Source: DASVSE01 sp036399715
Lineage (GTDB): Bacteria; Bacteroidota; Rhodothermia; Rhodothermales; Rubricoccaceae
Length of the DNA stretch: 16,615 bases
Reading direction: 5' to 3'
Assembly (NCBI GenBank): GCA_036399715.1
Contig: DASWMO010000300.1
Location: 1 to 16,615, forward strand
Positions 1 to 6,903 of the stretch are shown one piece after another. The notes below the pieces were generated by a model. It saw nothing but the letters and a program-made list of their open reading frames with translations. It was not told the DNA's origin and made no database searches. Each line of letters starts with the position of its first letter. Within the stretch, counting starts at the first letter, position 1. Both the position numbers and the translations under genes were made by a program.

Positions 1-1
1 C

Positions 2-142
2 ACGTACCTCCCTCGTACGGACCGAGTCGTGTTCGCATCCCCGGGTGCGGCAGAGGTCATCATCGAAGGCACCGCTAACGACGGTAGGACCTATCCGTCA
101 CCGCCGGCAGAACTCCGTTTTCCGGTCATAGTCACGCAGTAG
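2..142 (+). CDS. C-terminal end of an unknown protein (partial, 5' end outside window)
   Basis: The second reading frame is open from the first bases to a TAG at 140-142 and gives 46 residues ending in FPVIVTQ. The residues alternate hydrophobic and polar, with short strand-like stretches such as RVVFAS, AEVIIEG and LRFPVIV separated by turns. This is what the last strands of an extracellular beta-sandwich domain often look like. No family can be named from so short a piece, and the start lies outside the window. The next gene is convergent, and a hairpin at 233-267 separates the two. It could be a chance open frame, but the composition looks protein-like. Confidence 0.5.
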   Translation, partial: TYLPRTDRVVFASPGAAEVIIEGTANDGRTYPSPPAELRFPVIVTQ

Positions 143-232
143 CTCGCTCGGCGCGGCCTAACTCGCGTCTGCACCCGACACCCCGCTTCGCGGCGCGCGG
201 CTGAGCCGTCAAGTGTTACTGGTTCGAACTGG

Positions 233-267
233 AACGGCCGCCCCGACGCGAGGTCGAAGCGGCCGTT
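233..267. terminator. Hairpin between convergent genes, probable bidirectional terminator
   Basis: AACGGCCGC (233-241) pairs perfectly with GCGGCCGTT (259-267). Inside it CGAC (244-247) pairs with GTCG (253-256), leaving a 5-nt loop. It begins 25 nt past the stop of the M28 peptidase on the minus strand and about 90 nt past the stop of the plus-strand partial gene. There is no clear U-tract on either side, so the terminator role is inferred from position. Confidence 0.5.
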
Positions 268-291
268 ATGTACGAGCGTGTCCGGTCGGAC

Positions 292-1890
292 TCAGTTGAA
301 GCCGGTGCCCGAAACGGCCGGGCGGGCGTCCGCGTTGGCGATCTCCCACGCGGTCCCGAAGACGAGGCGCGCGATGAGCGCCTGGCGGTCGTAGTCGATC
401 TTCGACGCCTCGTCGCCGAGGCCGTGGTAGTCCTCGTGCGTGCCGGTGAAGTAGAAGATGAACGGGATGCCGTGCTTGCCGAAGTTCCAGTGGTCGCTCC
501 GGCGGAAGAACTGGTTCGGGTCGTCGGGCGAGTTGAAGCGCTTCGAGAGGTCGATGCCCAGCCCCGTCGCCGTATTGACGCGCGTGTTGACGGCGTCGAT
601 GTCGGTCGAGATGAGTTCGGCGCCGAGGATGTAGACGTAGGGGCTCGCCGCGCCGTCGTAGGTCGGGTCGCGGCGGCCGATCATGTCGATGTTGAGGTCG
701 GCCGCGATGCTCGCCAGCGGGACGAGCGGCTCGCGGTCGGCGAAGTACTCCGAGCCCAGCAGGCCCTTCTCCTCGCCAGTGACGTGGAGGAAGAGGACCG
801 AGCGGCGCGGTCCGTGGCCGTCGGCGCGGGCCTGCGCGAACGCCTCGGCGATCTCCAACAGGGCGACGGTGCCCGAGCCGTCGTCGTCGGCGCCGTTGAA
901 GATGCCGTCCGCGCCCGGCTCCACGTCGCGCGTCCCGATGTGGTCCAGATGGGCCGAGACGACGACGTACTCGTCGGCGAGGTCAGACCCCGGCACGACG
1001 GCGACGACGTTCTCGGTCTGAACCGTCTCCGTCTCGCGAGCCGCGGCGACGGCGAGCATCACGCCGGTGTCGACCGGGGCGGTAGCCGCGCCGAGCGGCG
1101 TGCTGCCGAGCATCTGCTGCGCGACGTCCATGCCCGTGAGCAGGATCGGCGGGAGGCGGTCGGGGTCGACTGCGGCCCCCGGGACGTCCGGCAGCGCGAG
1201 GCCACCGTTTCGGAAGGCCCGCGCGACCTGCGGCGCGAGGGCCGCCGCCGTCGGGGCCGTGGCCAGAATCACCCCGCGGACGCCAGCGGCGCCGAGCGCG
1301 GCGAGGCGTGCCTGCGTCGCGGCCTGGTCGGCCGGGTCGGCTGCGGTGCCCGGAAGCGCGATGGCGTACGCGCCCGCGAGGTCGAGCCCGGCGAGGTCAC
1401 TGCTCGTCCCGACGAACACGACGCGGGCGGGCGAGGCGTCCGTGACAGACCCGTAGGCCGGGACGAGGACGGCACCCGCCGTGCTGTCGGGGCGGATCGT
1501 GCTCACGAAGAGCGGGGCGCCGCCGCGCGTCGCGGTGACGGTGAGGCTGCGGAGCGTGCGGCGTTCGAGGGTAAACGGCTGGAGGTAGCCGTCGAGCGCG
1601 TGCGGGCTCGCGGCCGTGCCCGAGCCGCGGGCGGCGATGCCCATCGTCTGGTACTGGCCGGCGAGGTAGCGCGCGGCGAAGCGCTGGCCCGGGTCGCCGG
1701 TGTTGCGCCCGGCCATGTAGTCGTCGGCGTAGACGTAGAGGTGGCCGGCGAGCTCGGCCGGCGTGATCGTCGCCTGGTAGCGCTGCACGAGGGCCGGGTC
1801 GGCGTCGACGGTCGGCGTCTGGGCGAAGACGGGCGAGGCGGCGAAGGCGAGCGCGAGGGCGAGGCAGCCCGGGCGGAAAGCGAAGGTCAT
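292..1890 (-). CDS. Secreted M28 family zinc metallopeptidase
   Basis: This 532-residue protein is an exported di-zinc aminopeptidase-like enzyme of family M28. Residues 1-23 form a signal peptide (hydrophobic core, then PVFAQ). The middle part, roughly 130-270, fits the protease-associated (PA) insert often seen in this family. The catalytic domain follows with its zinc-site motifs: SAHLDH (H314, D316), NGADDDGSG (332-340), TGEEKG (E373/E374, general base and ligand), NIDMIGR (D402), and THEDYH near 484-489 for the last His ligand. All expected metal ligands are present, so it should be active, cutting N-terminal residues from peptides outside the cytoplasm. The exact substrate is unknown. 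It stands alone, with its own promoter-like box (1907-1944) and a hairpin after its stop. Confidence 0.93.
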   Translation of the reverse strand: MTFAFRPGCLALALAFAASPVFAQTPTVDADPALVQRYQATITPAELAGHLYVYADDYMAGRNTGDPGQRFAARYLAGQYQTMGIAARGSGTAASPHALDGYLQPFTLERRTLRSLTVTATRGGAPLFVSTIRPDSTAGAVLVPAYGSVTDASPARVVFVGTSSDLAGLDLAGAYAIALPGTAADPADQAATQARLAALGAAGVRGVILATAPTAAALAPQVARAFRNGGLALPDVPGAAVDPDRLPPILLTGMDVAQQMLGSTPLGAATAPVDTGVMLAVAAARETETVQTENVVAVVPGSDLADEYVVVSAHLDHIGTRDVEPGADGIFNGADDDGSGTVALLEIAEAFAQARADGHGPRRSVLFLHVTGEEKGLLGSEYFADREPLVPLASIAADLNIDMIGRRDPTYDGAASPYVYILGAELISTDIDAVNTRVNTATGLGIDLSKRFNSPDDPNQFFRRSDHWNFGKHGIPFIFYFTGTHEDYHGLGDEASKIDYDRQALIARLVFGTAWEIANADARPAVSGTGFN

Positions 1891-1906
1891 CGGATGGGGC
1901 GGGAGA

Positions 1907-1944
1907 GAGGGCAGAGGTTAACCCGGGGCCGGGAGGGTGGCAAA
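1907..1944 (-). promoter_or_regulatory. Promoter-like TTTG-N20-TA box of the M28 peptidase gene
   Basis: On the minus strand TTTG (1944-1941) is followed by exactly 20 nt and then TAACCTCTGCCCTC (1920-1907). The T of TA lies 30 nt before the A of the start codon. The spacing matches the known Bacteroidota -33 TTTG / -7 TAnnTTTG promoter layout, although the -7 part departs from consensus after TA. The role is inferred. No Shine-Dalgarno sequence precedes the start. Confidence 0.55.
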
Positions 1945-1995
1945 CGTTTAGCAGGGCGAAACGGGCCACACCGTGTCGAGGCGCACAAACCTGAG

Positions 1996-2910
1996 TCAGA
2001 AGAGGCGGCGGCGCTTGTCGAGGTAGGCCCGCAGGGCGTCCGCATAGGGCGCGGCCGTGTCAAGCGGGACGTAGTCGACGCGGGCCTCGCGGCAGCGGCG
2101 CTGCATCTCGGCGATGAACGCCTCGGCGGCGGCCGTCACTTCGGTCCGGATCTGCGCCGGCAGGACGGTCCGCTCCTCGCCCGATTCGAGGTCGCGGACG
2201 CGGACCGGCGCGTCGGGCAGGGCGAAGCGGCGCTCGGTCGCGGCGTCGAGGATGTGGAACACGACGACCTCGTGGCCGCGGTGCCGCAGGTGCTGGAGCG
2301 CGCGGACGGTCTCGGCGACCTCGCCCGAGGCGTCGAACAGGTCCGACAGCACGATCACGAGGCCACGGCGCGGGAGGCGCTCGGCGACGTCGTGGAGCGC
2401 GGCCGCGACGCCCGTCTCGGCGTCGGCCGGGGGCGGGGCCGCCGCGAGTCGGTCGAGCGTCGTGAAGAGGCGCGCGAGGTGGGCCCGCGTCGTGGCGGGG
2501 CGGACGAACGTGTGGACGGCCCGGTCGAAGGCGGCGAGGCCCGTCGCGTCGCGCTGGCGGACCATGAGCGCGTGGAGGGCTGCGGCGAGTGTCGCCGCGA
2601 CCGTCAGCTTGGTCACGCCCGCCGCGCCGGCGTAGCGCATCGACGCGCTCGTATCCAGCACGACCGTCTGGCGCAGGTTCGTCTCCTCCTCGTAGCGCTT
2701 CACGACGAGGCGGTCGTTGCGGCCGTATGCCTTCCAGTCGACGTGCCGCAGTTCGTCGCCGGCGGCGTAGGCGCGGTGCTCGGCAAACTCGACCGAGAAG
2801 CCGTGGAAGGGGCTCCGGTGGAGGCCCGTCAGGAAGCCCTCGACGATGAGCCGCGCGCGCAGCTCCATCGAGGTGACGCGGGCGAGGGCTTCGGGGGTGA
2901 GGAGGGCCAT
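1996..2910 (-). CDS. DUF58 / von Willebrand A-like domain protein
   Basis: This 304-residue protein is the short soluble form of the DUF58 family. The family signature runs from about residue 49 to 76 (GDELRHVDWKAYGRNDRLVV, then KRYEEE). It is followed by a von Willebrand A-type domain whose metal-site motif DTSAS is at 86-90 (VVLDTSASMRY). The second half keeps the Rossmann-like VWA pattern (RRGLVIVLSDLFD near 178-190) and ends in a basic RRRLF tail. Family members commonly sit beside MoxR-type AAA ATPases and Bat proteins and are thought to act as chaperone or scaffold partners. No such partner is seen here. The gene lies 105 bp upstream of the M28 peptidase on the same strand and has its own TA-box. 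Confidence 0.9.
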   Translation of the reverse strand: MALLTPEALARVTSMELRARLIVEGFLTGLHRSPFHGFSVEFAEHRAYAAGDELRHVDWKAYGRNDRLVVKRYEEETNLRQTVVLDTSASMRYAGAAGVTKLTVAATLAAALHALMVRQRDATGLAAFDRAVHTFVRPATTRAHLARLFTTLDRLAAAPPPADAETGVAAALHDVAERLPRRGLVIVLSDLFDASGEVAETVRALQHLRHRGHEVVVFHILDAATERRFALPDAPVRVRDLESGEERTVLPAQIRTEVTAAAEAFIAEMQRRCREARVDYVPLDTAAPYADALRAYLDKRRRLF

Positions 2911-2930
2911 ACTCGGGGTCGGGGTGCGAG

Positions 2931-2940
2931 GTACAGGGTA
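2931..2940 (-). promoter_or_regulatory. TA-box 30 nt upstream of the DUF58 gene
   Basis: The minus strand reads TACCCTGTAC, with its first T 30 nt before the A of the DUF58 start codon. It shares the TAnCCT pattern and the exact spacing of the M28 and nitroreductase boxes. No TTG lies 20 nt further upstream. Promoter function is inferred from this recurrence. Confidence 0.4.
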
Positions 2941-3018
2941 CGGGCGTCCGGACCCGTTGGTATCCGCTTCAGGCCGGCCGAGGGCTGCCGATCCTCACCT
3001 GAATGCTTCCCACCGGCG

Positions 3019-3545
3019 ATGCTGTCGCTCACGTCCCGCCAGCGCTTCACCGTCGCCGAGTACGCCTCGGGCGCGCTTCTGCTGCCGGCCTGCGTGTACT
3101 TCTCCGTCGTGCCGTACGGGCAGCCGGGCGCGCTCGGGCTGCCGTGGTTTCTGGTCCACAGCCTGAACCTGCTCCCGCATGAGGCCGGCCACTTCGTCTT
3201 CCGCTTTTTCGGCGAGGCGCTGATGATCGCCGGGGGTCGATCCTGCAACTCGTCTTTCCGTGCCTCTGGGCCTGGATCGCCTTCGCGAGCGACTCGCGGC
3301 TCGGCGTGCAGGTGTCGCTCGTGTGGCTCGGACAGAACTGGATCGACGTCGCGGCCTACGCGGCCGACGCGCAGGCGCGGGCGATGCCGCTGCTCGGCGG
3401 CCTCGGGCCCGAGGCGCACGACTGGTTGAACCTGCTCTCGCGCGCCGGCCTGCTGGAGCAGACGCCGCTCGTGGCGGGCGTCCTGTTCGCGTGCGCATTT
3501 CCCGTCTGGGCGGCGATGTTTGCCGTCCCGCGGTGGGTCGGGTGA
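3019..3545 (+). pseudogene. Frameshifted small membrane protein with HEAGH metalloprotease-like motif
   Basis: Two plus-strand frames join into one protein of about 175 residues. The first part starts at the ATG at 3019 (MLSLTSRQRF) and has a hydrophobic segment, then LLPHEAGHFVFRFFGEAL. This is an HExxH zinc-type motif in a membrane setting, as in M50-like proteins. After the G-run at 3232-3236 the frame turns to nonsense. The frame one base back continues sensibly with SILQLVFPCLWAWIAF, SLVWLGQNWIDVAAYAADA and a final hydrophobic helix, to a TGA at 3543-3545. Adding one G to the five-G run restores a single reading frame. The intact protein resembles small uncharacterised Bacteroidota membrane proteins with the same HEAGH plus GQN...D layout. 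That recollection is from memory. The gene ends 10 bp from the convergent dioxygenase gene. It may be a true pseudogene or a sequencing error. Confidence 0.8.
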
Positions 3546-3555
3546 GCTACCGCCT

Positions 3556-4794
3556 CTACACCGGGTCGTCGAGGTCGAGGTAGGCGACGAGGGCGGGGAA
3601 GAGCGGCAGCAGAAAGCGCTGGCTCGTGACGAGGTACGGCATCCCGCCGCCGCCCGTGCCCGAGTCGTCGGCGACGTGGCGGCGGACGGTCTTGCGGTGG
3701 ACCGTCAGGAACGAGTCGGTCCGCGGGCTGTGGAGCGCGTCGTCGACGGCGACAAGGCGGTCGAGGACGTGGACGAGGGCCGCGCCGGGCGAGCCGGCCT
3801 GGAGGGCGAAGGCTCCGGCTCGGGCTGCGCCGAGGCCGTCGCGGCGCGCGTTTTCCGCCTCGGCAGCCCGCGTGAGGTCCGAGCGGAAGTCGTCCGTGGC
3901 GTGGGGTGGTGCGTCAGGGCCGACGGTCGCCGCGAAGCGTGCGACGGCGCGCTCGATGTCCTCGGCGTGGAGGCGCGAGACGGCGGGCGGAGCCGGGGAA
4001 TCGCTCCCCAGAGCCGGGATGCGCGCGAGGACGAGGTGGACGAGGCGGTCCAGTTCGCCCGCCATCCACGCAGGCGTGCCCGGAGGCGGGGCCGCCGTCT
4101 CGACCGCACCCCGCAGAATCACTGGGTCCGCGAGGGAGACGTGGCCGCACGGCGAACCGGTGTAGTGCTGGCCGTAGGCGCCGCCCGGAAAGACGCGCAG
4201 GTCGAGGAGCGGCCCCTTGCCGAGCGCCCGCTGGACGAGGCGCAGCTGCGCCGTCTGGAAGCCCGAGGACGGCTCCAGGTGTGCGCGGAAGTGCGAGAAC
4301 TCGACACGCGAGAACAGGACGTCGTCCTCTGCTCCGCGGCCCATGAGCTGCATGACGGGCGGGAGGATCTGTCGGGCCGCGTGTCGGAGGCGGTTCGCAG
4401 CTGTGATCGCCGGCCGCCAGAATGCTGAGACCGACGACGCCTCGTCGTCCACGTCGCCCTCGGCGAGGGCCATCGCCGGCAGGCCATCGCCGAGGCGCAG
4501 CAGCCGCTCCATCGTCCCCGCGACGACGGCGAGGTCGAACGTCATCTGGCGGAAGACGAGTTCGCAGAGCTGGTGGACGACGATGAACACGCGCTCGTCG
4601 GGGACGGACGAGGCCGGGTGCTGCGCCGAGAGCAACGCGTCTAGGCCGAGGTAGCCGGCGTAGTCGAGCGCGAGGCGTCCGTCCTCACCGGGGGCGTTGA
4701 CGAGCGGGCGGCCGTCGGCGTCGCGTAGGCGGTTCGCGTCGGGGTCGGCGCGCGAGTCGGGGTCGAGCGAGAACGCCCACCAGGGGTCGAACAT
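3556..4794 (-). CDS. Tryptophan 2,3-dioxygenase family protein
   Basis: This 412-residue protein carries the landmarks of the heme-dependent tryptophan 2,3-dioxygenase family, which opens the indole ring of L-tryptophan to N-formylkynurenine. YAGYLGLDALLSAQHP (45-60) and FIVVHQLCELVFRQM (70-84) match the N-terminal motif, with H74 as the distal histidine. SSGFQTAQLR (176-185) provides R185, the equivalent of the substrate-carboxylate arginine. H366 stands 13 residues before GTGGGG (379-384), the same spacing as the heme-ligating His in human and Xanthomonas enzymes. The protein is longer than most bacterial members, partly through an Ala/Pro-rich stretch around 225-340. No other kynurenine-pathway gene is nearby, so the substrate could differ from tryptophan. 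No kynA symbol is assigned for that reason. Confidence 0.85.
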   Translation of the reverse strand: MFDPWWAFSLDPDSRADPDANRLRDADGRPLVNAPGEDGRLALDYAGYLGLDALLSAQHPASSVPDERVFIVVHQLCELVFRQMTFDLAVVAGTMERLLRLGDGLPAMALAEGDVDDEASSVSAFWRPAITAANRLRHAARQILPPVMQLMGRGAEDDVLFSRVEFSHFRAHLEPSSGFQTAQLRLVQRALGKGPLLDLRVFPGGAYGQHYTGSPCGHVSLADPVILRGAVETAAPPPGTPAWMAGELDRLVHLVLARIPALGSDSPAPPAVSRLHAEDIERAVARFAATVGPDAPPHATDDFRSDLTRAAEAENARRDGLGAARAGAFALQAGSPGAALVHVLDRLVAVDDALHSPRTDSFLTVHRKTVRRHVADDSGTGGGGMPYLVTSQRFLLPLFPALVAYLDLDDPV

Positions 4795-4812
4795 CGGGAA
4801 GCCGGTTGGGGA

Positions 4813-4821
4813 GGCAATCTA
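4813..4821 (-). promoter_or_regulatory. TAnnTTG-type box upstream of the dioxygenase gene
   Basis: The minus strand reads TAGATTGCC, beginning 27 nt before the start codon. It fits the Bacteroidota -7 consensus TAnnTTTG better than the other boxes in this window. A TTTC lies 18 nt further upstream. It falls between the terminator of the lipoprotein gene and the dioxygenase start, where a promoter is needed. The function is inferred. Confidence 0.45.
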
Positions 4822-4846
4822 GCCGGCGCCGTCGGCCCCGAAATGC

Positions 4847-4882
4847 GGCGCGCCCGGCCTCCGTGCGGAGACCGGGCGCGCC
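4847..4882 (-). terminator. Strong GC-rich hairpin terminator after the lipoprotein gene
   Basis: GGCGCGCCCGG (4847-4857) pairs perfectly with CCGGGCGCGCC (4872-4882). After one mismatch, CTCCG (4859-4863) pairs with CGGAG (4866-4870). On the minus strand the hairpin starts 17 nt after the lipoprotein stop and is followed by GCATTTCGG, a weak T-run. It should end the lipoprotein transcript before the dioxygenase gene, although the T-run is short for a classical intrinsic terminator. Confidence 0.75.
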
Positions 4883-4899
4883 GGAGGAGGCAAGAACGC

Positions 4900-5373
4900 C
4901 TACATCCCCGAGGTCGATGTACCACCGCCGGTCGTGCCGCCAGTCGTACCACCGGTCGTGCCGCCACCGGTCGTGCCGCCACCGGTCGTGCCGCCAGTGG
5001 TGCCGCCGCCGGTGGTGCCGCCAGTCGTACCACCACCGGTCGTACCACCGCCGGTGCCAGTCGTGCCGCCGCCAGTCGTACCACCGGTCGTGCCGCTGGT
5101 GCCGCCGGTCATGCCTTCGCCGGTGCCACCGGTCGTGCCGTCACTGGTCATGCCGGTGCCGCCTGTTTCGCCGGTCATGCCCGAGCCCGAGTCCATCGTC
5201 GAGCCGGTGCCCATCGTGTCCGTCATCATCGGGTCCGGTGCGGTCGTCATACCGGCATCGGCGCCGGCGCCGGCATCGCCCGCCTCGGTCGTCGTCGATT
5301 CGTCAGACGAGCAGGCGGAAAGGGAGAGGGCGCAAGCCGCAATTGCGAACGTGCGCCAGAAGGGGATCTGCAT
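4900..5373 (-). CDS. Thr/Gly-repeat lipoprotein
   Basis: This is a small exported lipoprotein of 157 residues. The N-terminus (MQIPFWRTFAIAACALSLSAC) is a lipoprotein signal peptide with lipobox LSAC, so the mature chain would start at Cys21, followed by an acidic SSDEST linker. From about residue 75 to the end the protein is almost only Thr and Gly, built from TTGG and TTGGG units. These arise from 12- and 15-bp direct repeats in the DNA at about 4924-5120. No fold or function can be assigned. Such a chain would be a flexible surface or periplasmic tether. The opposite strand is also open (Val/Pro repeats), but the lipobox, the stop position and the terminator at 4847-4882 favour this strand. 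Repeat number may vary between strains. Confidence 0.8.
   Translation of the reverse strand: MQIPFWRTFAIAACALSLSACSSDESTTTEAGDAGAGADAGMTTAPDPMMTDTMGTGSTMDSGSGMTGETGGTGMTSDGTTGGTGEGMTGGTSGTTGGTTGGGTTGTGGGTTGGGTTGGTTGGGTTGGTTGGGTTGGGTTGGTTGGTTGGGTSTSGM
4924..5120 (-). repeat. 12/15-bp coding repeats of the lipoprotein (TTGG / TTGGG units)
   Basis: On the plus strand the region is a mosaic of units such as CCGGTCGTGCCGCCA (15 bp) and CCAGTCGTACCA (12 bp). All are multiples of three, so changes in copy number keep the lipoprotein in frame. Synonymous differences (GTC/GTG, CCG/CCA) show that the units are not recent identical copies. Boundaries are approximate. Confidence 0.8.
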
Positions 5374-5416
5374 GGCGAGTAGGGAGGGTGAGAGAGCGTC
5401 CGCGCGGAGCGTCGAA

Positions 5417-5443
5417 CCCTCAAAGAACGGACTCTTTGGAGGG
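5417..5443 (-). other. Hairpin upstream of the lipoprotein gene
   Basis: CCCTCAAAGA (5417-5426) pairs with TCTTTGGAGGG (5433-5443) through ten base pairs with one bulged base and a 6-nt loop. It lies 44-70 nt upstream of the lipoprotein start and about 110 nt past the nitroreductase stop, both on the minus strand. It could end the nitroreductase transcript or form part of the lipoprotein leader. The sequence alone does not decide. Confidence 0.45.
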
Positions 5444-5551
5444 CCGGCGCTACCGAGAGATCCCCGTTCGTGGCATCGGGAAGGTGAGTAGGGGGCCGCC
5501 GGGTCGGACCGGAGCGATCCCTACGCACGGTCGGCGAAGGCCCTCGTCTCG

Positions 5552-6211
5552 TTACGCGACGAGCGCGTCTGGCTCGGCCCACCGCATCCAGTCGCCGAGC
5601 GGACCGCGCTGCTCGCGGAGCTTCGTTCCTCCCTCGGCCGAGCCCTCGGCCTCGGCAGGGAAGATGAAGACAGACCCGAGGAGAACCTCCGCCGGGCCGA
5701 TGCCCAGGCGGGCCAGCATGTCGGGTTGACAAAGGCCGCCGCCGCCGGACGACCAGAACGTCCGCAGCCCGCGCGCCGTCGCCGCGACGAGCAGGTTCTG
5801 GACGGCCGCGCCGGCCGCGGCGATGTGCTCCATGTTGGCGAGCGTCGGCTCGAACAGGCCAGGTGGCTCGGTGATGGGCGAGTCCCCAGCGGGCGGGTCC
5901 GGCAGCCACGTCACCTGCACGAGCGCGTCGGCCGTCGCGAGGAGGCCGGGGACGGGGCCGCTCGCGCCGGCGAGCGCCTCGCGGAGGACTCGGCAACTAG
6001 CGGCGTCGAGCGCGTGAAAGCGCCACGGGACGACGCCGGGCAGCGCACCGCGGTGCGCCTCGGCCGCCGGTCGGTGAAACGGCGCCCACCCGGCGGTCTC
6101 GAAGAGGGCCTCGAGATCGGCGTGCGACGTCCCCGACGGTGGGAGCGGGTCGGCGGCGGTCACTTTGGAGGTTCTGCGGCCGCGGATGGCGGCGTCGACG
6201 GGCGTGTGCAT
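5552..6211 (-). CDS. Nitroreductase family protein
   Basis: This 219-residue protein is a flavin (FMN)-dependent nitroreductase-fold oxidoreductase. The N-terminal IRGRRTSK (9-16) is the usual phosphate-binding arginine segment. SHADLEALFETAGWAPFH (29-46) matches the helix and FMN-contact loop. EHIAAAGAAVQNLLVAATARG, about 128-148, followed by LRTFWSSG, is the hallmark dimer and cofactor region, and LGIGPAEVLLGSVFIF (169-184) is the usual closing strand. The length is typical for the family. Family members use NAD(P)H to reduce nitro groups, quinones or similar electrophiles. The natural substrate here is unknown. The gene stands alone and has a TA-box identical in spacing, and almost in sequence, to that of the M28 peptidase. 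Confidence 0.88.
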   Translation of the reverse strand: MHTPVDAAIRGRRTSKVTAADPLPPSGTSHADLEALFETAGWAPFHRPAAEAHRGALPGVVPWRFHALDAASCRVLREALAGASGPVPGLLATADALVQVTWLPDPPAGDSPITEPPGLFEPTLANMEHIAAAGAAVQNLLVAATARGLRTFWSSGGGGLCQPDMLARLGIGPAEVLLGSVFIFPAEAEGSAEGGTKLREQRGPLGDWMRWAEPDALVA

Positions 6212-6227
6212 CAGGAGGGAGGTGGAG

Positions 6228-6241
6228 GAGGGCAGAGGCTA
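6228..6241 (-). promoter_or_regulatory. TA-box 30 nt upstream of the nitroreductase gene
   Basis: The minus strand reads TAGCCTCTGCCCTC, with the first T 30 nt before the start codon. It matches the M28 peptidase box at 13 of 14 positions and at the same distance. No TTG is found 20 nt upstream. It is probably a core promoter with a short pyrimidine-rich leader. Confidence 0.5.
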
Positions 6242-6303
6242 CGGCTGTTCGGCCCGTCGCTGTGGAAGCGCGGTCAGCGGGATCGTTGACACGCGCTCCG
6301 ACG

Positions 6304-6311
6304 TATCCGGC
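6304..6311 (+). promoter_or_regulatory. TA-box 30 nt upstream of the SpoIIAA-like gene
   Basis: TATCCGGC begins 30 nt before the ATG at 6334. A TTGACA (6286-6291) lies 12 nt before it, too close for a standard sigma-70 promoter. Only the spacing to the start codon links it to the other boxes, so support is weak. Confidence 0.3.
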
Positions 6312-6333
6312 ATCGCCCTACTTGAATGCCGTC

Positions 6334-6756
6334 ATGACCTCTCGACGTGGCCCCGCATTCGCCTGTGCCATCGACCCGGCAGCGGGCCTCGCGTACGTCC
6401 GCATGTGGGGCATCGTGACCGGCTCCGAGATGCTTGATGCCGCCCAGACCCTCCACCAAAGCCCCGACTGGCAACCTGGCTTCGATGCCGTCTGGGACTG
6501 CTCAGCGGTTCGCTCGCACGATGTGGTTCCGGCGGACGTTGAGCCACTCGTCAGCGAGGAGGTCGCCTCGGGCGAAGGCCGCGACGTGCTCGTATGCAGC
6601 CCGTCAACGAGCGACCGAGCCGTAACTGAAATGATTGCGGCATTCTGCCGGCGCCGGGGCAAGGAGATGACGGTCCACGCGTCGCTGGATGAGGCGCTCG
6701 GCGCTCTCGGCTACGAGGCATTGCCTGAACCGTTGTGGACAGCGAGCGCAGCATGA
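6334..6756 (+). CDS. Small SpoIIAA/STAS-like protein of unknown function
   Basis: The gene encodes 140 residues from the ATG at 6334 (MTSRRGPAF). The frame is open further upstream, but homology-like sequence begins here. The pattern YVRMWGIVTGSEMLDAAQTL, then DWQPGFDAVWDCSAV, is typical of the SpoIIAA-like/STAS fold. That pattern is strand-'G.vt'-helix, a short 'p.w..g' loop, then a strand ending in the lwD motif. The rest (EGRDVLVCSPST, FCRRRGKEMTVHASLDEAL) continues the alternating strand/helix pattern. There are no membrane segments. Such proteins are often found alone in Bacteroidota genomes with unknown roles. An anti-sigma antagonist function cannot be claimed because no kinase or sigma-factor partner is nearby. 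Confidence 0.75.
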   Translation: MTSRRGPAFACAIDPAAGLAYVRMWGIVTGSEMLDAAQTLHQSPDWQPGFDAVWDCSAVRSHDVVPADVEPLVSEEVASGEGRDVLVCSPSTSDRAVTEMIAAFCRRRGKEMTVHASLDEALGALGYEALPEPLWTASAA

Positions 6757-6830
6757 CGGTCTTGCGGCACACGCCTGGACGTGCTGCTATTCCGCATTCG
6801 GCCTTCACAGGCTGCGCCCTTCCCATCGGC

Positions 6831-6838
6831 TAGCTTCA
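6831..6838 (+). promoter_or_regulatory. Possible promoter box for the ffh operon
   Basis: TAGCTTCA fits TAnnTTn of the Bacteroidota -7 element and lies 172 nt upstream of the ffh start, inside the 246-bp gap before the translation cluster. No convincing -33 element precedes it. The position fits an operon promoter with a long leader. The assignment is tentative. Confidence 0.3.
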
Positions 6839-6886
6839 AGACTGCCCGTTCGGACCCCTCGGCGGGGGTACGGCCGCTCCCGCTCA

Positions 6887-6903
6887 GGCGGGGAGGCCCC
6901 GCC
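6887..6903 (+). other. Short GC hairpin in the ffh leader region
   Basis: GGCGGGG (6887-6893) pairs perfectly with CCCCGCC (6897-6903) around a 3-nt loop. It could terminate the upstream SpoIIAA-like gene or be a structure in the ffh leader. There is no T-tract after it, so neither role is certain. Confidence 0.4.

Noticed and set aside
221..230. GGTTCGAACT resembling a tRNA T-loop
   Set aside because: No acceptor, D or anticodon stem can be formed around it. It is a chance TTCGAA palindrome near a terminator.
268..3429. 1053-residue plus-strand open frame
   Set aside because: It is the antisense shadow of the M28 and DUF58 genes in GC-rich DNA. It is Arg/Val/Glu low-quality sequence until the last stretch, where the real HEAGH gene begins at 3019.
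4934..5491. Plus-strand Val/Pro repeat open frame opposite the lipoprotein
   Set aside because: It lacks a signal or recognisable start, while the minus strand has a lipobox and a terminator after its stop.
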